A stretch of DNA of 64,000 nt, from assembly GCF_028288225.1 (NCBI RefSeq), contig NZ_JAQBOC010000006.1, positions 19,638 through 83,637 on the forward strand, written 5' to 3'. Origin of the DNA: Mucilaginibacter sp. Lineage in GTDB: Bacteria > Bacteroidota > Bacteroidia > Sphingobacteriales > Sphingobacteriaceae. The notes beneath the pieces are model-generated. The model was not told where the DNA came from. It saw only the letters and a list, made by a program, of their open reading frames with translations, and searched no databases. Every line of letters starts with the position of its first letter. Within the stretch, counting starts at the first letter, position 1. Below are positions 7,359 through 17,600 of the stretch, piece after piece. The position numbers and the translations under genes are program-made.

Positions 7359-8978
7359 TTAAGCGGTAACTTTGGTACCTGTTTCAAACAGGCCGCTTAA
7401 GCTGATATCTTCTTCTTGCGGAGGATATGCTTCAATTCCATGATCGAATACATCAATACCTCCAACACCGGCTTCACCATGTTCTTCAACACGCAATCTC
7501 CATGGGTTTGGTAATTTATTAATGATAAACATCATTATAAAGGTCACCACAAAAACTGCAATTGCAATAGTGAAAGTACCTATAGCCTGCGCTGTAAGCA
7601 CACTGGTACCACCACCATAAAACAAACCGGTAACCGGTGCAGAATTATCAGCACCGGTAGGCCCGGTAACTCCATATTGTCCGCTGGCAAATAAACCTAG
7701 TGAAAGTGTACCCCAAATACCATTTAAGCCATGTACAGAAACTGCACCCACCGGATCATCAATACGGAACCACTCGAAAATATAAGTACCGGCAAATACA
7801 ATAAAGCCAGCAACAGCGCCTAACATGATAGCACCCAAAGGACTAACCCAGTAGCAAGGACACGTAATAGCTACCAAACCTGCAAGAAAACCATTAACAG
7901 TAAACGCTAAATCGAATTTACCTTTAGTTGGGCCCCACCATAATGCGGCAAGCATAGCTGTAAATCCTGCAGCGCAAGCCGCAAGTGTAGTGTTTGCAGC
8001 AACACGACCAATACCCTGGCCATCCATTGCTGAAAGCGTACTGCCCGGGTTAAAGCCGTACCAGCCAAACCATAATATAAAACCACCCACAGCAGCAACT
8101 AATAAGTTATGTCCGGCAGGTAATCCTCCTTTTGCTTTATCATCCCGCGCAAATATTCTGCCCAAACGAGGGCCTAATACTATGGCTCCGGCCAATGATG
8201 CCATACCACCAATAGTGTGTACTACTGTTGAACCAGCAAAATCGCGGAAGCCCTGGCCCAATGATGGCAGGAAGTTTCCTGCAGTTCCCATCAATGCAAG
8301 GAAGCCATCCGGTCCCCAGGCCCAGTGACCAATTATAGGATAGATAAAACCGGTAATGCCAATACTGTAAAGAATATCCCCACGGAAGCTTGTGCGGCCT
8401 ATCATAGCGCCTGATACTATTGTTGAACAAGTATCAGCAAAAGCATACTGAAATATCCAGTGTGCTAAAAGCGGGATACCTGTAGTACCGTATGTTAAAG
8501 GGGTATTTTGTAAAAAGAACCAGTTGGTAATAGTTTTTCCGTCAGCCCCTAATCCGCCCCAGCCAATAAAGCCATTACCGTTACCAAACATAAATGCATA
8601 ACCAACAGCATAAAATAAAATCCCACAAAGGCAGGTATCAAAAATACACTCCATTAAAACGTTAACCGTTTCCCTTTTACGTGCAAAGCCAGCCTCAAGC
8701 ATCACAAAACCCGCCTGCATGCCAAATACTAAAAAGGCAGCAACCAGTGTCCATACTGTATTAACTGTATTAATCAATGATGTTTCATGTGCCGTATATA
8801 CTTCGGCAGCAGCGTGCGCCTTGGTAGGAAGAAGCCCGGGCAGTGTCATCATAGCTAATATAATAAGACCAAGTCCTATCATTTTCCCCGCAAAAATGGT
8901 TGCCCCAAGTTGCCATTTTTCCCGTGTCAGTTGTCGGACTGAACTAAGCAAGCCCTCCTTTGTTGATTGTAGTTTCAT
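7359..8978 (-). CDS. amt: Ammonium transporter, AmtB type (long form)
   Basis: A 539-residue Amt channel, about 100 residues longer than the first one. It has an N-terminal extension with a membrane segment (about 28-45) followed by a signal-like TKAHA/AAE site. The pore histidines are His254 (GSTVVHTIGG) and His416 (VSVHGLNG), and FAGSTVV gives the acidic site neighbourhood. The C-terminal tail GGIDVFDHGIEAYP resembles the PII-contacting tail of classical AmtB. It faces away from glutamine synthetase across a 548-bp spacer and leads toward the porin. The two Amts are clearly different subtypes rather than a recent duplication. The ammonium role is family knowledge; regulation by a PII protein is inference. 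Confidence 0.95.
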   Translation of the reverse strand: MKLQSTKEGLLSSVRQLTREKWQLGATIFAGKMIGLGLIILAMMTLPGLLPTKAHAAAEVYTAHETSLINTVNTVWTLVAAFLVFGMQAGFVMLEAGFARKRETVNVLMECIFDTCLCGILFYAVGYAFMFGNGNGFIGWGGLGADGKTITNWFFLQNTPLTYGTTGIPLLAHWIFQYAFADTCSTIVSGAMIGRTSFRGDILYSIGITGFIYPIIGHWAWGPDGFLALMGTAGNFLPSLGQGFRDFAGSTVVHTIGGMASLAGAIVLGPRLGRIFARDDKAKGGLPAGHNLLVAAVGGFILWFGWYGFNPGSTLSAMDGQGIGRVAANTTLAACAAGFTAMLAALWWGPTKGKFDLAFTVNGFLAGLVAITCPCYWVSPLGAIMLGAVAGFIVFAGTYIFEWFRIDDPVGAVSVHGLNGIWGTLSLGLFASGQYGVTGPTGADNSAPVTGLFYGGGTSVLTAQAIGTFTIAIAVFVVTFIMMFIINKLPNPWRLRVEEHGEAGVGGIDVFDHGIEAYPPQEEDISLSGLFETGTKVTA

Positions 8979-9526
8979 TGTTTTGATTAGTTTAATTTAG
9001 TTTGATTGATATATTTATTAAGGTGAATTCTCAAAATCCGGGAATACTCGTTAAAAATCGATACAGTTCTAATGCTTTTTTATCAAATACTTAATAATTG
9101 TACCGTTTTTATAAATATTTCTATGAAATTAGGTATGAATTTTAACAAAAACAAATTTTTGAACAATAATTTAACATTAAAATTATCATTTTTATTAAAA
9201 TTACAATTTTAACATAAAAAACCATGCAATTTTTAAACATTTAATAACAAAACAGCAAAGTCATAAATTATTACCCGCAAACTATCCGGATTCTGAAAAA
9301 TAATTCAATTGCTATCTAATATTTAATGAATTCTCATCAAAAAGGCCCGAAATACCCCTCAACACTTTATATTTTACCCCAAAAACATATCATAATCACC
9401 CATAAACCCTAAAATTTCTATGTTTTTTTAAAAAAACAGCACGTCTTATGATATTTATTTAAAAATCTATACATATAATAAAGTATAATTTTAATTTTGA
9501 GCTAAACCATTATTAAATTCAATTTC
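8979..9526. other. Long AT-rich divergent spacer between amt2 and glutamine synthetase
   Basis: These 548 bases hold no gene that I can support. The spacer is very A/T-rich with T-runs and carries a TAATTTTG element at 9492-9499 just before the glutamine synthetase gene. Because it separates two divergent nitrogen genes it is the obvious place for nitrogen-responsive control, but I could not identify a clear operator or a sigma-54 (GG-N10-GC) site. Confidence 0.4.
9492..9499 (+). promoter_or_regulatory. Candidate -7 element TAATTTTG of glutamine synthetase
   Basis: It matches the Bacteroidota housekeeping -7 consensus TAnnTTTG and lies 27 bp before the start codon. No clear TTG -33 element is seen at the usual distance, so this is tentative. 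Confidence 0.35.
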
Positions 9527-11701
9527 ATGGGTAATATTCGTTTTCAGGCTTTGCAAGCAGTGCTCACCAGGGGGATTCCCGAGGTAAAATTCCCATCTCA
9601 AAAAATCTCTGATTTTTTTGGAGCAAACGTTTTCGATAAAAAGAAAATGAAGGAATACCTTTCGTCCGAGGCTTACCAGGGCATTATTAATTCTATTGAT
9701 AAAGGCGAGCCAATTCCAAGGGATATGGCCGAGCAGGTTGCTTCTGCAATGAGATCATGGGCAATGGGCAAAGGGGCCACGCATTATACACACTGGTTTC
9801 AACCCCTCACCGGCTCAACTGCCGAAAAGCACGATGCATTTTTTGAGCCCACCGGCGACGGTGGCGCTATAGAACGATTTTCTGGCGATGCACTGGCACA
9901 ACAGGAGCCTGATGCTTCCAGCTTTCCAAGCGGCGGCATCCGTAATACCTTTGAGGCCCGCGGCTATACTGCCTGGGATCCTTCATCCCCGGCCTTTATT
10001 ATGGCGCGCACTTTATGTATTCCTACGGTTTTTGTTTCGTACACAGGCGAAGCACTTGATTATAAAGTGCCATTATTAAAGGCTTTGCATGTTTTAGATA
10101 AGGCTGCTGTTGATGTATGCCATTATTTTGATAAAAGCATTGAAAAAGTAAATGCTTCATTGGGTATTGAACAGGAATATTTTCTGGTTGATATTGCCCT
10201 GTTTAATGCCCGTCCTGATCTGTATTTAACCGGCCGTACCCTATTTGGTCATATGTCTGCAAAAAATCAGCAGCTGGAGGATCATTATTTCGGTGCGATA
10301 CCTGAGCGGGTGTACACTTTTATGCAGGATATGGAAACAGAGGCCTTATTATTAGGCATCCCCTTAAAAACCAGGCATAATGAAGTTGCACCTTCACAAT
10401 TTGAGTGTGCACCAATTTACGAAGAAATAAACCTGGCAATTGATCATAACCAACTATTGATGGACTTGATGGACAGGGTGGCAAAGCGGCACAATTTTAA
10501 GGTTTTGCTGCACGAAAAGCCTTATGCCGGCATCAACGGTTCGGGCAAGCACAACAACTGGTCGATGATTACCAATACGGGTAAAAATTTATTATCGCCT
10601 GGTAAAACGCCAAAAAACAACCTGATGTTCCTTACATTTTTTGTAAATACTATCAGGGCGGTTTATGAACATGCCGATTTGTTAAGAGCCTCAATAGCTT
10701 CAGTAAATAACGATCATCGATTAGGTGCAAACGAAGCGCCCCCGGCTATTATGTCCATATTTTTAGGCACGCAATTAAGCGATGTGCTTGATGAGATAGA
10801 AACATCAAGGATCAGCAAAAAAATAAAGGAAGATGCTTTACTTTGGCAGGGCATTCCAAAGATTCCGCAGATCTTAAAAGACAATACTGATCGTAACCGT
10901 ACTTCGCCTTTTGCCTTTACAGGCAATAAATTTGAGCTGCGTGCGGTTGGTTCATCAGCAAATTCAGCAAGCCCGATGACTATTTTAAACATGATAGTTG
11001 CTGATCAGCTTAAAAAATTCAAATACGATGTTGATAAGCTTATAAAAAAGGGCGAAAAGAAGGACGTTGCCTTGCTGATAGTTATTAAAAAATACATTAA
11101 AGAATCGAAGAACATCCGTTTTGAAGGCAATGGCTATAGCGAGCAATGGGAAATAGAGGCCGCCGAAAGGGGGTTGACTAATATAAAGACTACTCCCAAA
11201 GCGCTTGACGCTCTACTATCTGATAAAACGGATTATTTATTTACAGATACGGGTGTATTTACTAATCGGGAAGCACATGCCCGTCATGAAATTTTATTAG
11301 ATAGCTTTTATAAAAAACTACAGATAGAGGCCCGCGTTATTGGCGAACTTGGCGTTAACGTAATTATACCTGCAGCTTTGGCTTACCAGAGCAAACTGGT
11401 TGAAAATGTGAAGGGATTAAAGGATATCGGCCTTGATAAAGAAACTTACAAGGCACAGTTAGACATCATTACTAAAATAGCTGAGCACGTTAACTTTATT
11501 AAGTCAAACATTGAGGAGATGGTTAATGCACGTAAAAAAGCAAATACTATTGAAGATATCCGCGATAAAGCTATCGAGTACGATGAAAAAGTAAAACCAT
11601 TCTTCCAGCCTATCCGCTATCATGTTGATAAGCTTGAACAATTGGTGGACGATTCACTATGGCCGTTACCAAAGTTTAGGGAACTGCTGTTTATAAAATA
11701 G
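9527..11701 (+). CDS. glnN: Glutamine synthetase, type III
   Basis: A 724-residue GSIII that makes glutamine from glutamate, ammonia and ATP in the cytosol. The length fits GSIII (~720-730) and not GSI (~470). Motifs include TGSTAEKHDAF near the N-terminus, EQEYFLVD, HNEVAPSQFE near residue 284, GINGSGKHNNWSM and the nucleotide-binding NRTSPFAFTGNKFE region. The C-terminal ~150 residues are the GSIII-specific helical extension (LLDSFYKKLQIEARVIGELG). It stands alone next to the amt genes. Together with gltBD at 32-38 kb it gives a complete GS/GOGAT ammonia assimilation route. Confidence 0.97.
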   Translation: MGNIRFQALQAVLTRGIPEVKFPSQKISDFFGANVFDKKKMKEYLSSEAYQGIINSIDKGEPIPRDMAEQVASAMRSWAMGKGATHYTHWFQPLTGSTAEKHDAFFEPTGDGGAIERFSGDALAQQEPDASSFPSGGIRNTFEARGYTAWDPSSPAFIMARTLCIPTVFVSYTGEALDYKVPLLKALHVLDKAAVDVCHYFDKSIEKVNASLGIEQEYFLVDIALFNARPDLYLTGRTLFGHMSAKNQQLEDHYFGAIPERVYTFMQDMETEALLLGIPLKTRHNEVAPSQFECAPIYEEINLAIDHNQLLMDLMDRVAKRHNFKVLLHEKPYAGINGSGKHNNWSMITNTGKNLLSPGKTPKNNLMFLTFFVNTIRAVYEHADLLRASIASVNNDHRLGANEAPPAIMSIFLGTQLSDVLDEIETSRISKKIKEDALLWQGIPKIPQILKDNTDRNRTSPFAFTGNKFELRAVGSSANSASPMTILNMIVADQLKKFKYDVDKLIKKGEKKDVALLIVIKKYIKESKNIRFEGNGYSEQWEIEAAERGLTNIKTTPKALDALLSDKTDYLFTDTGVFTNREAHARHEILLDSFYKKLQIEARVIGELGVNVIIPAALAYQSKLVENVKGLKDIGLDKETYKAQLDIITKIAEHVNFIKSNIEEMVNARKKANTIEDIRDKAIEYDEKVKPFFQPIRYHVDKLEQLVDDSLWPLPKFRELLFIK

Positions 11702-11704
11702 ACA

Positions 11705-11880
11705 CCAATTTCACGAATTATTTCGAATTTCACGAATTAGATTTGAGTAAATTCGATTTAATTCGTGGAATTCGTGCTTTTTAATTCGTGTGATTCGCCT
11801 GAATTAGTGAAATTCGTGTCATTCAATTCGTGCAATTCGTCTAAATTCGTAGTATTCGTGTCATTTAGTTCTTTTATGTA
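11705..11880. repeat. AATTCGTG word repeat, 3' side of clcA
   Basis: A dense array of degenerate AATTCGTG/ATTCGTG words with CACGAATT complements at the left end. Roughly the first 55 bp are non-coding and the rest encodes the last ~38 residues of the ClC protein. The same words return at 13221-13350 on the other side of the gene. Confidence 0.75.
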
Positions 11881-13197
11881 TTGAACCTTAAGATGATCAT
11901 ATAGAGAGTGTTTGTCAATCAAAATTGATACAAGGCTGGCTATCATACCTGCCAGTATAAGGTGGAAGATAACGTTATGACGGTCTGTCATTTCAAGCAC
12001 CAATATTACCGATGTAAACGGCGAGCGGGTAACGCCGGTTAAAAACCCAACCATCCCGGCTAAAATAAGCATATTGGCATTATTGTCAGACACTTTGAAC
12101 CAGCCTGCTATTAACGAGCCAACGCTGGCGCCTGCACCCAGTGCGGGTGCAAAGATCCCACCGGCTGCCCCTGTTGTAAATGAAACCAATGTGCCGCCTA
12201 TCCTTAATAAAGGCGTATACCATGCAACATATTTATCTGGCGTGAACAATGTTTTTTGCATAATATCCTTCCCTGATCCTAAAGCCCCTTTATCAATAAA
12301 AAACGCCATCGATACCAAAATAAGTGCGCATATAATTACGTATACAACATGCTGCCAGTGAAATTTAAACCTGGCTTTAAAAGCGGATATAAATAGTACC
12401 AGTTTTGACATGGCGCTACCGCACAATCCCGAAATAATAGCAACCAGGGCTACACCTAAAAATATATATCCCGATAGGTTGTCAACCTTTGGGTAGCCAA
12501 GGTATAAATATGGCCCTAAAAGCGCTTGAGCTGACAAACCGGCAATAATAACTGACGAGAAAATAGCCGTTTTATAATAGCTAAAGTGCGTTTTTGTTAA
12601 TTCTTCAATAGCAAATACAATTCCGCCAAGTGGCGTGTTAAACGCAGCAGCCAAACCAGCAGCTGCACCTGTAACCATCATATTTTTCTTAGCAATTTTT
12701 GGCCACCATTTAGGCAATAGCTGGTAAACAATTTTATATATGGAGGTTGCTATCTGGATAGTTGGCCCCTCCCTGCCAATTGCGCCGCCACCAACTGCCA
12801 TAACCAGGCTTGATGCTACTTTTACTACTATTATGCGAAAGCCCAAAAGCTTATCAATTACCTGGCTCGTTTTAGGCGATGAGATCTGTATAGCCGCCAT
12901 AACCTGCGGTATACCACTGCCGCGTGCATAAGGCGAAAATCGTTGTACCAGCCACCATGCCAATACAAAGCATGCAGGTGATACAATAAAAAGCAACCAG
13001 GCATGATGATTAAAAATAAACATGGTAACATCTTCGGCAGCTACAAAAAGCTTAGTGTACAATACAGCTGCCAACCCGGTAATTATTGAAGCTATCCAGA
13101 ACGGGATGGCTTGCAGGGCATTCTTTTTTAGGTTCTCGTTGCGGATCCTGTCAAATGATCGTTTTAGTTGAAGGCGGAGCCAGGAAATTATTTTCAT
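11758..13197 (-). CDS. ClC-family chloride/proton antiporter
   Basis: A 479-residue inner-membrane protein with the three ClC ion-pathway motifs: GSGIP (93-97), GREGP (141-145, gating Glu143) and GGIFAP (346-351). A Tyr in the SLYDHL segment (433) is also present. Glu198/Glu199 in FAIEEL match the internal proton-transfer glutamate, which favours an antiporter over a channel. There is no C-terminal CBS pair. The last ~38 residues (442-479) form a low-complexity Asn/Thr/Glu tail encoded by the AATTCGTG repeat, so it is probably an acquired, non-conserved extension. The gene is convergent with glutamine synthetase and divergent from purM. The same repeat flanks both sides. Confidence 0.93.
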   Translation of the reverse strand: MKIISWLRLQLKRSFDRIRNENLKKNALQAIPFWIASIITGLAAVLYTKLFVAAEDVTMFIFNHHAWLLFIVSPACFVLAWWLVQRFSPYARGSGIPQVMAAIQISSPKTSQVIDKLLGFRIIVVKVASSLVMAVGGGAIGREGPTIQIATSIYKIVYQLLPKWWPKIAKKNMMVTGAAAGLAAAFNTPLGGIVFAIEELTKTHFSYYKTAIFSSVIIAGLSAQALLGPYLYLGYPKVDNLSGYIFLGVALVAIISGLCGSAMSKLVLFISAFKARFKFHWQHVVYVIICALILVSMAFFIDKGALGSGKDIMQKTLFTPDKYVAWYTPLLRIGGTLVSFTTGAAGGIFAPALGAGASVGSLIAGWFKVSDNNANMLILAGMVGFLTGVTRSPFTSVILVLEMTDRHNVIFHLILAGMIASLVSILIDKHSLYDHLKVQYIKELNDTNTTNLDELHELNDTNFTNSGESHELKSTNSTN

Positions 13198-13220
13198 TAA
13201 GCAGCGAAGATGTTATTAGT

Positions 13221-13350
13221 TAACACAAATTTTCGCGAATTATTTCGAATTTCACGAATTATGTTAGTGCGAATTTGATAAAATTCGGTAATTAGTTATT
13301 AATTAGATTTGTGGAATTCGATTAAATTCGTGCCATTCGTGTTATTAACT
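13221..13350. repeat. AATTCGTG word repeat, 5' side of clcA
   Basis: Copies of TTTCGCGAATT, TTCACGAATT and ATTCGTG in both orientations fill the divergent spacer between clcA and purM. They can pair with each other and with the array at 11705-11880. The promoters of both genes must lie in or beside the repeat. Confidence 0.7.
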
Positions 13351-13352
13351 TT

Positions 13353-13360
13353 TATATTTG
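13353..13360 (+). promoter_or_regulatory. Candidate -7 element TATATTTG of purM
   Basis: A full match to TAnnTTTG ending 4 bp before the ATG. If used, transcription would begin at or next to the start codon, giving a leaderless mRNA. No convincing -33 element is seen. Confidence 0.35.
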
Positions 13361-13364
13361 CCCC

Positions 13365-14546
13365 ATGAATTCTTCGCAAAGGTATGATCAAAGAGGTGTA
13401 TCGGCCTCTAAGGATGATGTACATAATGCTATAAAAAATATTGATAAGGGAATTTTCCCAAAGGCATTTTGCAAAATAGTGCCCGATATTTTAACCAATG
13501 ATCCACTTTATTGTAACATAATGCATGCTGATGGAGCTGGGACAAAATCATCATTGGCTTATACTTACTGGAAAGAGACCGGTGATATTTCTGTTTGGCG
13601 GGGAATAGCCCAGGATGCCATTATTATGAACCTGGACGATCTGCTTTGTGTAGGCGCTACGAATAATATTCTTTTATCATCAACCATCGGCAGAAATAAA
13701 AATTTAATTCCGGGCGAAGTTATTGCAGCCATCATAAACGGAACAGAAGAGATCCTTGCCGAATTAAGACAAGCAGGCATAGGCATCTATTCAACCGGCG
13801 GAGAAACTGCCGATGTTGGCGACCTGGTGCGTACTATTATAGTTGATTCAACCGTTACCTGCCGTATGAAACAGGCTGATGTGATCTCGAATCATCGTAT
13901 CCAGCCGGGTGATGTAATTGTCGGACTTGCATCTTACGGACAAGCATCCTACGAAAAAGAATACAACGGCGGCATGGGCTCAAACGGCTTAACATCAGCC
14001 CGGCACGATGTTTTTAATAAAACAATCGCTGATAAATATCCCGAAAGCTACGATGCAGCTATCCCCTACGAACTTATTTTTTCAGGCAGTAAAAACTTAA
14101 CTGACCTGATTGATACAGGTAACGGACAAAGCATCACAGCCGGCAAGCTGGTATTATCAGCAACCCGCACTTATGCCCCTATTATCAAAAAAATATTGGA
14201 TGGCTACCGCCAAAACATACATGGCATGGTACATTGCAGCGGAGGCGCGCAAACAAAAGTGCTTCACTTTATTGATAACCTGCATATAATAAAAGACAAC
14301 CTGTTCCCTGTCCCCCCACTGTTTAACCTGATCCAGCAGGAATCAAAAACAAGCTGGCAGGAAATGTACAAAGTATTTAATATGGGGCACAGAATGGAGC
14401 TTTATATTCCGCAGGAAATTGCTGACGACCTGATAAAGATCTCGCAAAGCTTTGGGGTAGATGCACAGATCATCGGCCGCGTGGAAGCTGCCGATAAAAA
14501 GCAGGTAACTATCCGCTCGGAGTTTGGGGAGTTTGTGTATAATTAA
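13365..14546 (+). CDS. purM: AIR synthase (phosphoribosylformylglycinamidine cyclo-ligase), Bacteroidota form
   Basis: A 393-residue PurM-type enzyme that closes FGAM to AIR with ATP in purine synthesis. It has the family's two-domain arrangement, with N-terminal HADGAGTKSSLAY, NLDDLLCVGA and TGGETADVGDLV and C-terminal GLTSARH, HCSGGAQTKV and FNMGHRMELY. It is about 45 residues longer than E. coli PurM, in line with other Bacteroidota versions. A possible -7 element lies directly before the ATG, and the gene is followed by a very strong terminator. It stands alone. purL, for the preceding step, is at the left edge of the window. Confidence 0.92.
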   Translation: MNSSQRYDQRGVSASKDDVHNAIKNIDKGIFPKAFCKIVPDILTNDPLYCNIMHADGAGTKSSLAYTYWKETGDISVWRGIAQDAIIMNLDDLLCVGATNNILLSSTIGRNKNLIPGEVIAAIINGTEEILAELRQAGIGIYSTGGETADVGDLVRTIIVDSTVTCRMKQADVISNHRIQPGDVIVGLASYGQASYEKEYNGGMGSNGLTSARHDVFNKTIADKYPESYDAAIPYELIFSGSKNLTDLIDTGNGQSITAGKLVLSATRTYAPIIKKILDGYRQNIHGMVHCSGGAQTKVLHFIDNLHIIKDNLFPVPPLFNLIQQESKTSWQEMYKVFNMGHRMELYIPQEIADDLIKISQSFGVDAQIIGRVEAADKKQVTIRSEFGEFVYN

Positions 14547-14561
14547 TCATTAAAAAAAATT

Positions 14562-14607
14562 TATATAAAAAGGGTCCCCGATAAAAATCGGGGACCCTTT
14601 TTATATA
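14562..14607. terminator. Bidirectional terminator between purM and the TonB-dependent receptor
   Basis: A perfect 21-bp stem (14562-14582 with 14587-14607, core GGGTCCCCGAT) and a 4-base AAAA loop, with A/T-runs on both flanks. It serves the two convergent genes. Confidence 0.92.
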
Positions 14608-14621
14608 GTTAAAGATTGATA

Positions 14622-17600
14622 TTAGTTGAAAATATATCTTAAACCTAACTGACCTTGCCAGCGTGATAACTGACTTGTTCCGTTAACAAATGATTCGGTA
14701 ACAGGGGTTGACTTAGCAGCATTCAGATAAGGGAACGAATAAGTTGGCCTTCCCGTAGCAGTTCCACCAACATTTCCTTTATAATTCAGAATGGTTACGC
14801 TACCAAAGTTTACACCTGTAAAGGTAGTTTGATAGTTACCCCAGTCTTTATTAATGAAGTTACCGACGTTGATCATATCAAAGCTGATCTCGATGGTATT
14901 TTTAGATTTACCAACCATTACATAAAAATCCTGAACAATTTTTAAATCAAGCCTTTTGAAGTACGGCAGTATTACGCCATTTCTTTGGGTGTACTCACCT
15001 CTGTGTTTGCTTAAGTATTTATCCTGGTTGATAAAATTATTCAATTGAGCCCACTGTGTGGCGGCATCACGGGTATCAACAGGGCCTTTGGTAGGGTCTG
15101 TGTTATTTGGCACCAAAATGATGTCGCTTTGTGTTTTTGGTACATACATCAGGTCGTTGGTTGCGCCGTCATTGTTCGGGTCGCCACCGGTTAGGTATGA
15201 TACAGCGCCATTATTAGCCATTTCGAATAATAAACCTACTGATGTAGCTGCATGACCGGCGTATTCTTTTTTATAGAAAACTGAAGCTATTATACGGTTA
15301 GGCTGAACGAAAGAGCTGTTTGAAAGATTATCAGCATTTGGATTGCCTGCAACATAACGTGTGCTCCAGATAGTTGCTGCAGTTGAACCACCGTCGTTAA
15401 CATCTTTTGCGCCACTATGGGTATAAGCTACGTTAGCATAAAAACCATTGCTGAATGATTTTTGCAACTGACCGGTAACAAAATACGAATAGCCTTTGCT
15501 GGTATTAGTCATATAATATAACCCTGTTATAATAGGGTTTTGAGCATTTATAACACCAGTATTTGTTCCGCCTTTTGATGGTGGCTGGGTAAAGTTGCTG
15601 TTTTTATAACGTATCTGTCCTTCAGGGCCGTCAAGCGTATTACTACCATTTGACAATACAAGGTTCTGGTGATAAATAGCATTTATATCTTTAGTGTAAG
15701 CGCCTTCAATTGTGGCTATAATTCCACCAGGCAACCTGTGGTCAACGGCTAAGTTGGTTCTCCATATTTCAGGGTACTTTAAATTAGGGTTAGCTACATC
15801 CAGCTCGTAAGAAGTATTAGGGGCAACAGTGTTGCCCGGAGTAGGAACAGGGCGACCATGATTCACATCAGGATTAAAAACTAAACGTGGGTCGCCGGGT
15901 GTTGTAACAGTACCTGAACTAAATAATAAACCATTGTTTGAAGCCTGGTTTGAGATCCATACAAAAGGAACAGTACCCGCAAATATACCTGAACCACCAC
16001 GAACCTGTGTAGTTTGATCACCAAATACATCCCAGTTAAAGCCTACACGCGGAGAAACCAAAACCCTGTTTGAAGGCAGTTTTGAAGGATCAACATGGAT
16101 GCCATTGGCATAACCACCCTGGAAAGTTAATGCAGCGGCATTGTTATTTGGGGCCAAAGAGGTTGGAAACACGTCATAGTCAGCCCTGATGCCATAGGTT
16201 AAGAGAAATCTATCAGTAACGTGGAATTTATCCTGTACGTAAACGCTGTAAATAGAAGCTTTAATTTTAGCATAAGGGAATGAACCATCAGGTAATGCTG
16301 AATAACGGTAGGCATAAGAAGCAGCTGGTTTATTTGCAAGAAAGTCTGCAGCTGAGTAAAAAGTATATTGCCCGTTATAATCAGGAGCAAAACCATTTGT
16401 ATAGCTCTGGATCTGGTCATTAGTACCAAAAGTGATCTCGTGTTTACCTGCATATAAGGTAAGGTCATCACTGAACTGGGCAATGTTTGTATTCAACAAG
16501 TTGTCTGCAGTGAACAACTCATAGCCAAAGCTGGTTGTTAAAGCTCCAATTTTACCCGCAGCATCAACCTGGCCATTACCTATATCAACCATTGGAATGT
16601 CTGAGCTTCCTGATGACGCACGGAAATCGCGTAAAGCTGAATAGCCAACAGTTAACCTGTTTGAAAGCTTATCACTGATATGTGAGTCGAGCTCTACGAT
16701 ACCGATATTAAAGTTATTGTTAATGCGATAGCCTGCACCAAAAAACGGCAGCGTGTTTAAACCTGCAGAACGTGTTGTGGCATTTAAACCAATTGTACCG
16801 GAATTACTTGGCGGCTGATCGGCATAGGATTTCAGGTAAAAATATTTAGCACTCAATACATTGTTTTTATCAATGTTCCAGTCTAATTTAACAGTTAATT
16901 TATTGCTGGAAGTGGCTAAATTATAGCCTTGGTAATCACCTGGATTATAACCATAATCAGTGATCAGTTTTTTCTTGATCGCGTCAAGGGTAGTAGCATC
17001 AGCCAGCGAAACATTTCCGCTTGCACCTGATCCGGTAGCTACGTATGATGAGTAAGGCGCGCTCACCCGTTCTTCCTCACCCGAAACAAAGAAAAATAAT
17101 TTATTTTTGATGATCGGTCCACCTATGCTGGCTCCAACCTGGTGATAGTTAAATGGTGTTTTGGTTATTTGTTTACCCGCTGCATTATAACCTGTTAAGC
17201 CTGTGCTGCGTAAATAATCATATACAGTACCTTTAATTGTATTGGTACCTGATTTTACTACAGTATTAACGCCAGCACCAGTAAAGTTACCCTGCCTAAC
17301 ATCATAGGGGGCAATATCCACCTGGATCTGGTCAATGGCATCCAATGAAATTGGCTGTGAACCGGTTTGACCACCCAATGTGCCGGATAGGCCAAAAGAG
17401 TTATTAAATAAAGCACCGTCAACAGTTAAGTTATTAAAGTTACTGCTGCGTCCGCCGAAGCTTAAGCCATTAGCTGATGGAGTAAGTTTGGTAAAATCGG
17501 CCAGTGAACGGTTAATGGTAGGTAAATTTTCGATCTGGTTGCGACTGATCGTTTCGCGGGCGCCGGTACGTGAAGAATTGATCACTTTACCCTGAGAACC

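Noticed and set aside
7990..8430. Overlapping ORFs on both strands within amt2
   Set aside because: Products of the Ala/Gly-rich codon pattern of the transporter; conserved amt2 motifs occupy the same DNA.
8979..9526. Sigma-54 promoter for the nitrogen genes
   Set aside because: No GG-N10-GC element with proper flanks was found in the divergent spacer.
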